This document shows, piece after piece, positions 25,895 through 33,462 of a stretch of DNA of 33,462 bases (position 1 is its first letter; each line of letters opens with the position of its first letter). The DNA is taken from positions 1 through 33,462 of IMG/VR virus record IMGVR_UViG_3300031857_000752. One strand, 5' to 3'. The notes under the pieces are model-generated. The model saw nothing but the letters and a program-made list of their open reading frames with translations. It made no database searches and was not told the DNA's origin. The DNA is from a virus. Position numbers and translations under genes: made by a program.

Positions 25895-26909
25895 ACGGCG
25901 CGGCACGCTGGACGCGGCTGAGGTCGCTGCCATCAAGAAAGACGCCGAGGCCCTGTACGGTGCCCTCATGCAGGCGAAGACGGGCGACACCGTCCGACCA
26001 CCTGAGCGCAGCCTGTCGACGCTTGTGGACGCCCTGCAGCGGTCTCCTGAGTGGGCGGCGCTGTCGGACAAGACGCGCGTCGGCTATGAGACCGGGTTCA
26101 AGAAGATACTGGCATGGTCGAAATCGTGCGGTCACCCGGACCCGACCGCCCTGCCCCGCTCCGCCATCCTGCAGTTCCTGTCCAGCTTTGATGCCGGCAC
26201 GGAACCGGACGGCACGGCGCGTGTCGCGCGGCACACCGCCAAGAAGCACACCGCCGCCGTGCTGCGCCTCGTGCTTGAGCAAGCGATCAACAAGGGCTGG
26301 CGCACGGATAACCCGGCGCGCGGCATCCGCATCAAGGTGCCGAAGACCAAGGCGACGATCTGGGAACAGAAGGACGTCGACTGCTATGTGAAGGCCGCGC
26401 GCGATACGGGCGTGCCCTCGATCGCCCTGATCATCCTGCTCGAATGGGAGATCGGGCAGCGCCTGACCGACGTGCGCGCGTTCCGGCCGGGCGCCGAGTA
26501 CGATGCCGAGCGCGGCGTCTTCTCGTTCCGCCAGTCCAAGACCGACGAGCCGGTGTCGATCGAGGTTTCGATGGGGCTGCGGGCGATGCTGGCTGAGGCC
26601 GGTGACGGCCACCTGTTCCTGTTCCGCAACGACCGAACCGGCAAGGCATACACCGAGAACCGTTTGTCCAAGACCTTCGCCTGGGTGCGGATCGCTGCGG
26701 TCAAGGCGGGCGGCCGTCCGCTGATCCTGAAGCAGCTCCGGCATTCCTGCATCGTGCAGTTGGCGCGGGCTGGCTGCACTGTGCCCGAGATCGCGGCCAT
26801 CACAGGCCATGCGCTGACGAGCGTGAACTCGATCCTGAGCGTGTATTTGCCCCGCGATACGGCGGTGGCGAGGGCGGCGCAGGTGAAGAGGGGAATCGTC
26901 TCGGCGTGA
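25752..26909 (+). CDS. int: Tyrosine-type site-specific integrase
   Basis: The 385-residue protein is read from ATG 25752 (MPTVTLSLGRYVVLKKRADG); an in-frame ATG at 25710 would add 14 unlikely residues. It has the expected arm/core-binding N-terminal part and a catalytic domain with Arg236 (EIGQRLTD), Lys263 (RQSKTDEP), Arg320 in LKQLRHSC, His343 in AAITGHALTS and the nucleophile Tyr355 in SVYLPRD. The first position of the H-x-x-R box is Lys, a known variant. The gene ends 83 bp before the tRNA-derived attachment core, with arm-type repeats next to it. It should catalyse attP x attB recombination at a tRNA-Pro gene. Confidence 0.92.
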   Translation: MPTVTLSLGRYVVLKKRADGTSRAYFQVPARLRPSGWSPAIPLPRTAERRGTLDAAEVAAIKKDAEALYGALMQAKTGDTVRPPERSLSTLVDALQRSPEWAALSDKTRVGYETGFKKILAWSKSCGHPDPTALPRSAILQFLSSFDAGTEPDGTARVARHTAKKHTAAVLRLVLEQAINKGWRTDNPARGIRIKVPKTKATIWEQKDVDCYVKAARDTGVPSIALIILLEWEIGQRLTDVRAFRPGAEYDAERGVFSFRQSKTDEPVSIEVSMGLRAMLAEAGDGHLFLFRNDRTGKAYTENRLSKTFAWVRIAAVKAGGRPLILKQLRHSCIVQLARAGCTVPEIAAITGHALTSVNSILSVYLPRDTAVARAAQVKRGIVSA

Positions 26910-26925
26910 ACGAAAGGGGTTCGTG

Positions 26926-27131
26926 AGTTGGACGCCCGCCCCTTCAAGAGTTGGACGCCTGGGCCCGCCAGACGCGCAACCCCTTGAAAAGATGGTCGGA
27001 GTGAGAGGATTCGAACCTCCGACCCTCTGGTCCCAAACCAGATTATCCCCGTTGAAATCGTTGAGGTCCGTCCAACGGTTAGCGGTTTGTTCGCGGTCCA
27101 CAAATCAAGGGGTTAGCACCCCAGTTGGACG
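26926..27131. other. attP region with tRNA-derived core and arm-type repeats
   Basis: The core is the 3' half of tRNA-Pro (26993-27042). Around it AGTTGGACG occurs at 26927, 26949 and 27123, with its inverted form CGTCCAAC at 27069. The inverted pair AACCCCTTGA (26978) and TCAAGGGGTT (27105) encloses the core. These are the elements expected of integrase arm sites around a crossover core. Phage genes lie on both sides, so this is attP and not a prophage end. Confidence 0.78.
26993..27042 (-). other. 3' half of tRNA-Pro (TGG), attachment core
   Basis: Read on the minus strand this begins at the anticodon stem TCTGG, loop TTTGGGA (anticodon TGG) and stem CCAGA, and continues with the T-arm GGAGG-TTCGAAT-CCTC to the 3' end CACTCCGACCA. 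No 5' half (CGGAGTG plus D-arm) lies upstream, so it is not a working tRNA but the segment that restores the host tRNA gene after integration. Confidence 0.88.
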
Positions 27132-27134
27132 GAT

Positions 27135-27188
27135 CTAGCCCAGGGCCAGCGCCCGTCCGATAGCGTCGATGTGTTCTTGTGGGGTCAT
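27135..27188 (-). CDS. 17-codon reading frame after the tail spike gene, possible gene remnant
   Basis: ATG 27188 begins 6 bp after the tail spike stop and encodes MTPQEHIDAIGRALALG before a TAG. The start of such a sequence is typical of small phage proteins, and its end lies next to the last arm-type site. It may be a gene cut short by the evolution of the attachment region, or a chance frame. Confidence 0.3.
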   Translation of the reverse strand: MTPQEHIDAIGRALALG

Positions 27189-27194
27189 GGCGCG

Positions 27195-29570
27195 TTATTC
27201 CGGCGAAGTGGTGTTAAGCAGACCGTCAGCGAGAAAGCTGACGCCACCGAGCGTTATTAGGCCCGAGCCGTTGACATAGGTAATCGAAACGTCGCCGGTG
27301 TTTTCGATATTTAGCTGCCCGACGACGGGCGTTCCCGAGTTAACGGAAAACAAGTTCTGGCGATGCGTTTTTGCGGGTCGGAAACCAACAGGCAGCGTAA
27401 AGAGAACCGTCGCGTTTGTTGACGTTCCGTCCTTTATGACGCCGGACAATGTTACAATGCCGTCCGCGCCCTTGATGTATTGCGCCGGTTCGTCAGCGGC
27501 TGAGTTGTTGACCCAACTATTCAACAGTGTTGGGTATTTGATGACCCCCGCCGTGCCAACGCCCTCATCCCACACCTTGAGACTGATGCCCGCATTGAAC
27601 GTGCAAGGCTTGATGATTGTGTTTGTTGCGGACGACGTAACATGGATGCCGACCATGCCCGACGCAGTGACAGTGATCGAGCCGGTCGCCGCCGAAGACG
27701 CCGACAGGTTATAGGTGCCGGTCCCGCCCGTGCCAGTGCCAAGGCTGGTAATGATCGTTCCTGCCGTGATGCCGGTGCCAGAGATAGCCCGACCCGGAAA
27801 CAGCTTGCCGCTCGTCACGGCGGTGACGGTTAGAACGGTGCCAGTCACCGAGCCGGTAACAACCGCGTTGGCCACGCCGCCAAGGCAGGTCACGCTGTCC
27901 ACAACGACGCCTTGCGAAGCGCCGATACGGATGCACTTTTCAGCGTCAGACGAACCAAAAGCAGAGACAAGGCCGTTCTGGATTAGGCCGCTGTAGATCG
28001 TTGCGGTAATGCCAGAAATGTTAACCAGCGCGGCGTTGTTTTGCGCCGTTGTCCCTGCGTTGTAGTTCTCGCAATTGTTCCCGATAAACCGGAAACGATT
28101 GCCGCTCGACAGCTTGAATGATCCACCATCGTTGGTGATATTGCACCGCTCAACGGCAAAGCACGACGCCCCCGTAACATGGGTAACATCAACACCAATC
28201 AAAGTGCCAGTTGAGGTAACTTCAACAACCTGATTACTGTCGCCTGTGTTTTCTAGTTTGATGCCGCCGCCGCCGATGGCAAGATTACGGAACACCGAGC
28301 AATACATACCGCCATTTACGTTGTTTCCGGCGTCGTTAAGGTGCCAAATGCCGTAACTGGTGCCTGGGGCAATCCGCATATTTTCTACAATCAGTCGCGC
28401 CAGATTTTGGCCCGCCGTTGTAGTCAGAAAAAGAATACCCTCCCCCCACGTTCCCGCAGCGCCGCTGTTTGGATTGCCAATCGAGAACCCACTGAGAACG
28501 GTTCCCTCATGGTCCGTTGTCGTGTTTGGGCTGATAAGCAAAGGGCGATCAGTGCCAGAAAACGACATGGGCCGAAGCGCAGAATACAGCGCCCCATCCC
28601 CTCGAATGCTGACAGCTTTGGTAAAAGCAACGCCCGCGCCACTGTCCGCTGACATTTGATAGGTGCCAATGGGTATGTGAACGCGTCCGCCCGTAAATGG
28701 CATCCCAGCGTTGATGCTACGAAGCGCGGGCCCGTCTGCGGTGCTGTCATCGCCTACCGCGCCAAAGTCTTTGACTGATACAACGTCGCTCCATTTGGAG
28801 TTGCCCGTGCGGTTTACCGCGCCGGTCAGCGTTGAAAGATACCCTACCGTTGTTGAAGCAATCTGCCCCAGCGCCGCCAGAAACGCGCTGTTGTTCGCCG
28901 TGGCCAGCAGAGACCGGGCAAACGAGGTCAGGTCGGCCATTGCCCACGTTCCCGCGCCAGTCGCGTAGGGAACCTTGTCAGCAGCGGATGTCAGGGCGGC
29001 GATGGCGGTCAGGTCGGCGTCAAGCGGCTGGCGCGAGGCCAAAATGGCGTTGGCTGTGACCACATCAGCCCCGGTCTGAACGCGGTCCAACCCCGTCTGC
29101 ACTCGATCTGCAGCCGCCGCAGAAGCAGATGCAGCCGCCGCAACAGCCGCGGCAGCCGTGTCAGTCACGTCGTCAGCGAAATCGTCCAGCGCGGTCTCGG
29201 CCTCACCCAGCCGGCGGCTGTGATCCTGGTCCTGCGCCGTCAGTCGATTCAGCGCCTGGTCGACGGATTGAACGGGCACGCTGCTCGCCGGCGCGAAATT
29301 GCTCGTGCGGGCCGGGGCGACGTTGCGCTCGATCCGCACGGTGACATCGTCGACAGCCGTGTTCAGCGTGACCGTGCCGCCGTCGTAGCCGCCACCCTCA
29401 AGCAGCGTGCCCGTGAAGGTGAAGGCCGACTGGTTCAGCGCGACGTCGTCGACGAGCACGGTCAGATCCGCCTTGGCGAACAGGCTGAACGTGATCGGGA
29501 ATACGGTGGTCGACGTGACGACAGTGAACGTCGCGAACGTCTGTTCGTCGGGGATCGTCAGTCTGGCCAT
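27195..29570 (-). CDS. Tail spike/fibre with T7-fibre-like head and right-handed beta-helix
   Basis: The 791-residue protein begins [20 protein letters not shown], with [20 protein letters not shown] and [20 protein letters not shown]. This resembles the virion-binding domain of T7-type tail fibres (about 1-120). An Ala-rich helical stalk follows (about 125-180), then a beta-helix starting at [20 protein letters not shown] (about 262), as in pectate-lyase-type spikes that bind or cut surface polysaccharide. A module with [20 protein letters not shown] is inserted near 600. The beta-helix part has visibly lower GC than its neighbours, which is usual for exchanged receptor-binding domains. Confidence 0.87.
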   Translation of the reverse strand: MARLTIPDEQTFATFTVVTSTTVFPITFSLFAKADLTVLVDDVALNQSAFTFTGTLLEGGGYDGGTVTLNTAVDDVTVRIERNVAPARTSNFAPASSVPVQSVDQALNRLTAQDQDHSRRLGEAETALDDFADDVTDTAAAAVAAAASASAAAADRVQTGLDRVQTGADVVTANAILASRQPLDADLTAIAALTSAADKVPYATGAGTWAMADLTSFARSLLATANNSAFLAALGQIASTTVGYLSTLTGAVNRTGNSKWSDVVSVKDFGAVGDDSTADGPALRSINAGMPFTGGRVHIPIGTYQMSADSGAGVAFTKAVSIRGDGALYSALRPMSFSGTDRPLLISPNTTTDHEGTVLSGFSIGNPNSGAAGTWGEGILFLTTTAGQNLARLIVENMRIAPGTSYGIWHLNDAGNNVNGGMYCSVFRNLAIGGGGIKLENTGDSNQVVEVTSTGTLIGVDVTHVTGASCFAVERCNITNDGGSFKLSSGNRFRFIGNNCENYNAGTTAQNNAALVNISGITATIYSGLIQNGLVSAFGSSDAEKCIRIGASQGVVVDSVTCLGGVANAVVTGSVTGTVLTVTAVTSGKLFPGRAISGTGITAGTIITSLGTGTGGTGTYNLSASSAATGSITVTASGMVGIHVTSSATNTIIKPCTFNAGISLKVWDEGVGTAGVIKYPTLLNSWVNNSAADEPAQYIKGADGIVTLSGVIKDGTSTNATVLFTLPVGFRPAKTHRQNLFSVNSGTPVVGQLNIENTGDVSITYVNGSGLITLGGVSFLADGLLNTTSPE

Positions 29571-29599
29571 AGGGCCAGATTGCGGGTGGTGGTGTGAGG

Positions 29600-29609
29600 C
29601 TCAACGCAC
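29600..29609 (-). promoter_or_regulatory. Stop-adjacent decamer GTGCGTTGAG, copy 5
   Basis: It lies five bases after the TAA of the internal virion protein gene and 29 nt before the tail spike ATG. It is more than 22 kb away from the other copies by window coordinate but in the same kind of late-gene gap. Confidence 0.7.
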
Positions 29610-29614
29610 GACGG

Positions 29615-32600
29615 TTACTCCGCCGAGCGCGCCTCCTCGCGCCGCCGCACCTTGTCGGCCGCCATAACCTGCAGGTCGCTGGCGAACATCTCGCTCACGG
29701 CGGCCCGCGCTTCGTCGCGATAGGCGCTCATGACGTCCTTGATGTATTGGGCCTTGCCGCCCGACGGCCCGTCGTCCAGTGAATAGTAGAACTCACTGTC
29801 CGGGTGCCGCCCCTCAGCAACAGCGTTCAGGTGCTCAAACGCAGGTTCGCCCGACAGGCGCAGGAACTCGCTGTAGATGTCCGGGCGGTTCTTGAGCGAC
29901 ACCGTCTCGCCGGCATAACTGAGCGACCGTGCAGGCATGGCGACCCCGACGCCGTTGTTCAGGATCTCAAGGTCAATCGCCGAGCCGCCCTCTGCCCGCG
30001 TTTGCACAGGCATGATCGCGTCGTAAACCGTGCCCAGGCCGGTCTGGTAGGTGCGGGGCCTGCCCCACAGGTCGCGCTGCAGGGGCAAGTCGTCGGACAG
30101 CAGCGGCACTGTGTTGCGCAGGGCGTCTAGGGCGTTGTGCGTCTCGCGCATGTAGGGGTCTTGACCGCGACGGAGCATCCGCGAAGCGCCGCTTGCGGGG
30201 ACAAGCGCCGAGGCGCGCCCCATCAGGAAGCGTTCACCCTTGCTGACGTCGTTGGAGGTCATGGCCGACGTGAACTCGATGGCACCCTGCAGCATGGACT
30301 TGTCGAAATACGCCTGACCCAGAGCCAGCACGGCGTTCGCCGCGATCTCGGTGCCCTCCTGCATGTTGGCCCCGTCCCAATCGTCGTTGTTCAGAAGCTC
30401 GGCGAAGTCGCCGATCAGGGACAGGTTGGAGCCGACCGGGTCCATGCGCTCATACGAGTACCAGCGGCCGCCCTGCTTGACGCTGTACGGCTGCCACATC
30501 GGATTGCCGTACTCGTCCTCGCGCATCATAGCCGCGCGCTGCTCGGTATTGGACGGGCCCGAGCCGGTAATCTGCCCGTCCATAGCCATGCCCATCCACA
30601 CCGACCACAGCGCCGTGCCGATCGCGGCTTGAGCCTTGGCGGTCTCAGCCTCAGCGCCGCCCGCCCGCATGGAGGCACGGAAGCGGGCAGAGAACGGTGC
30701 CAGGGGCGACGAGCGCGCCGCCAGCGACATCAGGTTCATGGGCGTGCGCAGGAACGGCAGAATGAAGGTCGCAAGCGGCACCGGTCCGATGATGTTGTCG
30801 TCTGCCATCCGGCGCAGTTTCTGCAGCAGTTTCTCGGCCTCCCCGTCCGACCGGGTAAAGGTCAGTTCGTGCATCGCCTTCTCGGCGCCCACCATCATGT
30901 CGTCGGTGGGGTTCTCGATCAGGTCAGCCATGCGCGCACGCGCGGCCTCGCCTTGCAGCCCCTCGCGCGCCGACATGCGCAGCGCCTGGGCGTGCAGCTC
31001 GCCGCGTGCGCTGACCACTTTCCAGAAGTCGTCGGTCACGCCGGTGATGTTGGACGGCGCCTCCACGATCATCTGCATGATGTCGAGGAAGCGGCCCAGC
31101 GGGGTGTCCTCGGCAACGCGCCATGCGGCCGCGCCGAGCGGACGGGCGGCCCCAGCCATAGCGCCGGCCTCCTCACGCTCGGACCGGAGCGAGAGCCCCA
31201 TCGCGTCACCAGCGTCGTCGATCCCCGGCGCCATGCCGCGGAACAAGCCCTTGCTGCGCAGTTCGAGCGCGTTGTCCGCGCCGATACGCTGCGCGGCCTC
31301 AACGGGATTGAGCTTGAAGACGTCGCGCGTGGCCTGAATGTAGCCCGCCACAAGAGCCGACGCCTCGCCGATCTGCGTCTCAGCCGTGCCGCCGAACGCT
31401 CCCGCAAGACGCGGGGACACGGCGCGGGCCGCGACATGGTAGAGCATGGCGATAGGCGTGCCGACCGCGTTGACGATCGGCGTCCCCAAACCTGACAGCA
31501 GGCTGTTGGTGTACACCAGTTTGATGATGTCGCGGCTGCGCGCCATAGCGCCGCCCCGGACCATTTGATTGAGCGCGACGTCGCCCTTGGCTTTGGCCTC
31601 GCGGATATACCGTGCAAGATCCTTTGCGGTTCCCTGCCCACCGGCATCCGCGAGCAGGCTGTCGATCTGGCGCAGGTAGGTCGCCGGCGCATCGGCCGGA
31701 ATCTTGAAGGCGTTGAGCGCACGACCGGCCTCAGCGCGAGCGCCGAAAAACTCGTTCTGAATAGCGGAGTGCGTGGCGGCTGCCCGGCGGAGCGCAAACT
31801 GCAGGGCCAGATCCTCGTTCGCGCTGCGCTTGGTCGTGGTGTCCAGCAGCGCGCTCGACAGCTCATCCAGTTTCGTCGCCGACGAGTTCAGCGCCAGCCG
31901 GTAGGCGACGATTTCCTCCGCGTTCATGGCCTGCCCGGTGCGGCGCGAGCCCATGCTGTCGACCCAGTCGACGCCGTTCGCAGCCTCGCGGGTGGCTTCC
32001 TGCGAGATGCGGCCCCGGCGAGCCAGGTCGACGTTGTCGCGCATCTTGTCAGCCATGCCGACAATGACCGCCTGCACGTCCTCGGGCGTGTTGATGCGCG
32101 CGAGGTTGATGTCGAACACGTTGTCGGTGCTGGCGCGGACGGCGTCGGCGGTGATCGGCGCATCAGCGGCGTCGACTTTGGCTTGGAACGGCGTAATGAC
32201 GGGGGCGTCGGCTTCAGCCGCCACCCTGAACCGCGGCCCCTCGGGATTGCCCAGCGCCTCACGCACGGCAACCTGGACCTCGACACCGCGCGCGGCGGCC
32301 TCGTCCATCGCCAGCGTCGGGTCGACCTGCAGGCCTTCGGCGCGGGCGGCTTGCCGTGCCTCAATCCTCGCGCCGCGCGCCGCTTGCAAGGCCCTGATTC
32401 CGGCAAACAGGCTGTCCACCGCAACGCCAAGGCCGGCTCCCTCGACCATGTTTTTGGCGCGCCCGAGAAGTTCCGGGTCGTCCTCGTTTGCGGCTAGGTA
32501 ATCAAAGACGGGGGCGACAGCCTCTGGCGCGTGTTCGGCCAGAAGATTGCTGAGGCGGGCTTCGTTGCCGTCGAACGCGGAGAAGTCAGCCAGGGCACCC

Positions 32601-33462
32601 TGCGCGAGCGCCTTGCCGACACGGCCAGAGTTGCTCGCAACCTTCCACCCGCGCAGGGCGCGGCCGCCACCCACAAAGCCCGTGAGAAACTGGCTCGCCC
32701 CCTCCACAAATCGGCCAGTGGTGGATTCAGGGCGCTCTCCTTCGGAGGTTGGCAAGCGAGCGGTGCCGATAAAATCGTTCTTCTTGCCGGTGGCCGCCTC
32801 CCAGCGCCCCTCCAATTGATCCCACTCTCCCGGTCGCAGCCAGTAAAACCCCGGAGCCACGCCGGTTCTTGCATCGGTGATGACCGTCGGCCCTCCGAGC
32901 GCGTTCGCCAAGCCGTCGCCAATCTCGTCGATCAGGTTCAGCGACTCATTGAGTCCCCTTTTCACGCCGGAGACGACAGATGGCACGCCCTCAAGGAGCA
33001 CACCCTTCGCCACGTCGCCGACCACCGCGCCCGCACCATCCAGCACGGCCTGCGGGACCATCGCGGCCTGAATGATCTGGGCCTCCTCCTGATCCAGCGC
33101 CAGCGACTCGCGCGCGGCCTGACGCTCGGCATAGGCGCTGTCGAGAGGCGTGGGCGGCGCGGGGGCATTGTCATAGCCGACCACGCGGAAAATCTTGGAC
33201 GGATCGTTCGGGTCGATCTGATACTCGCCGCTGGCCAGCAGGCGCTGCGCCTCGCCGGGCGCAAGGTCTTCGGACGACTCGACGCGATAGCCCGGCTGTT
33301 GCCCCGGAGCGCCCTGCTCGCGCGGCTGCCCGTCAACGGCGACGTGAATGTGGTCGCCCTCGTTCAGAAGCTCAGTCATGTTCAGGCCGCTGGACCGCAG
33401 GCGCGCCTCAAGCTGATCCATACTCTCGCCCGGCGCAGGCACGAGATCGACGGCGCGCGGGT
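29615..33462 (-). CDS. Very large internal virion/DNA-ejection protein, partial at the right edge
   Basis: The frame is open from TAA at 29615 to the window edge, giving over 1,280 residues with the N-terminus outside; an internal GTG at 33442 is not necessarily the start. Near the visible N-terminal end, MTELLNEGDHIHVAVDG looks like the last part of a peptidase or lysozyme-like domain ending in D-H-I-H-V. The rest is long, helical and Ala-rich (residues such as GLQAARGARIEARQAARAEG), with MDPVGSNLSLIGDFAELL and YQTGLGTVYDAIMPVQTRAE near the C-terminus. Size, composition and position just before the tail spike fit the ejectosome proteins of podoviruses, which line the ejection channel through the cell envelope. 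Confidence 0.78.
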   Translation of the reverse strand, partial: PRAVDLVPAPGESMDQLEARLRSSGLNMTELLNEGDHIHVAVDGQPREQGAPGQQPGYRVESSEDLAPGEAQRLLASGEYQIDPNDPSKIFRVVGYDNAPAPPTPLDSAYAERQAARESLALDQEEAQIIQAAMVPQAVLDGAGAVVGDVAKGVLLEGVPSVVSGVKRGLNESLNLIDEIGDGLANALGGPTVITDARTGVAPGFYWLRPGEWDQLEGRWEAATGKKNDFIGTARLPTSEGERPESTTGRFVEGASQFLTGFVGGGRALRGWKVASNSGRVGKALAQGALADFSAFDGNEARLSNLLAEHAPEAVAPVFDYLAANEDDPELLGRAKNMVEGAGLGVAVDSLFAGIRALQAARGARIEARQAARAEGLQVDPTLAMDEAAARGVEVQVAVREALGNPEGPRFRVAAEADAPVITPFQAKVDAADAPITADAVRASTDNVFDINLARINTPEDVQAVIVGMADKMRDNVDLARRGRISQEATREAANGVDWVDSMGSRRTGQAMNAEEIVAYRLALNSSATKLDELSSALLDTTTKRSANEDLALQFALRRAAATHSAIQNEFFGARAEAGRALNAFKIPADAPATYLRQIDSLLADAGGQGTAKDLARYIREAKAKGDVALNQMVRGGAMARSRDIIKLVYTNSLLSGLGTPIVNAVGTPIAMLYHVAARAVSPRLAGAFGGTAETQIGEASALVAGYIQATRDVFKLNPVEAAQRIGADNALELRSKGLFRGMAPGIDDAGDAMGLSLRSEREEAGAMAGAARPLGAAAWRVAEDTPLGRFLDIMQMIVEAPSNITGVTDDFWKVVSARGELHAQALRMSAREGLQGEAARARMADLIENPTDDMMVGAEKAMHELTFTRSDGEAEKLLQKLRRMADDNIIGPVPLATFILPFLRTPMNLMSLAARSSPLAPFSARFRASMRAGGAEAETAKAQAAIGTALWSVWMGMAMDGQITGSGPSNTEQRAAMMREDEYGNPMWQPYSVKQGGRWYSYERMDPVGSNLSLIGDFAELLNNDDWDGANMQEGTEIAANAVLALGQAYFDKSMLQGAIEFTSAMTSNDVSKGERFLMGRASALVPASGASRMLRRGQDPYMRETHNALDALRNTVPLLSDDLPLQRDLWGRPRTYQTGLGTVYDAIMPVQTRAEGGSAIDLEILNNGVGVAMPARSLSYAGETVSLKNRPDIYSEFLRLSGEPAFEHLNAVAEGRHPDSEFYYSLDDGPSGGKAQYIKDVMSAYRDEARAAVSEMFASDLQVMAADKVRRREEARSAE

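Noticed and set aside
26993-27042. A functional tRNA-Pro gene
   Set aside because: Only the anticodon arm, T-arm and 3' acceptor are present. The 5' acceptor strand and D-arm are missing.
26384-27103. Minus-strand frames opposite the integrase (up to 452 codons)
   Set aside because: These run through the integrase gene and the attachment core, and their composition is that of a shadow frame.

Overview
The window is most of the genome of a temperate, short-tailed (podovirus-like) phage of an alphaproteobacterium. GC content is high, most neighbouring genes overlap by ATGA or TGATG, and the genes form a complete phage plan: portal, terminase, lysis cassette, replication genes, cI/cro switch, integrase and tail spike. 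The host assignment rests on a GcrA-family regulator, a CtrA-like winged-helix DNA-binding domain, an RCAP_Rcc01079-type spike base protein and a tRNA-Pro(TGG)-derived attachment core. Phage genes lie on both sides of that core, and the window ends inside the portal gene (left) and inside the internal virion protein gene (right). I infer a free or circularly permuted genome, with capsid, scaffold and tail-tube genes lying outside the window between those two ends.

Layout. (1) 1-8880, minus strand: late block, read from right to left as an HTH-like protein, putative small terminase, two structural or accessory genes, holin-like genes, endolysin, overlapping Rz/Rz1 spanins, HTH-metallophosphoesterase, a secreted HExxHxxGxxH peptidase-like protein, spike base protein, large terminase and portal. 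(2) 8881-9371: a control region with eight CGAGTGAG repeats in both orientations, five of them running into a GANTC site. (3) 9372-12412, plus strand: small unknown genes, three of them preceded by a similar leader hairpin, closed by a strong terminator. (4) 12501-22264, minus strand: early replication and regulation operon, starting at cro and followed by RusA, a Sak4-like RecA-fold ATPase, a DUF669 protein, a Cas4/RecB-like nuclease, an HNH protein, a DEAH helicase, a CtrA-like winged helix, GcrA, an adenine methyltransferase broken by a G10 tract, and a PrimPol/ATPase. (5) 22323-26909, plus strand: the CI repressor, a run of small accessory genes with repeated junctions, an excisionase-like gene and a tyrosine integrase. 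(6) 26926-27131: attP. (7) 27195-33462, minus strand: tail spike and a very large ejection or internal virion protein.

How it fits together. CI and Cro face each other across TCGCA-N3-TGCGA operators, and the same operator recurs downstream of cI, in front of the accessory/integration operon. Leftward early transcription would supply recombination and replication proteins together with homologues of host cell-cycle regulators. The control region at 9 kb, rich in GANTC (the sequence methylated by CcrM and read by GcrA in these bacteria), may link the divergent 9-kb operons or replication to host cell-cycle methylation. In the late blocks, all five untranslated gene-to-gene gaps between 1 and 7.0 kb and at 29.6 kb carry the decamer GTGCGTTGAG a few bases after the stop codon, and a 9-bp match follows the Rz stop. 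I do not recognise this motif as a known signal.
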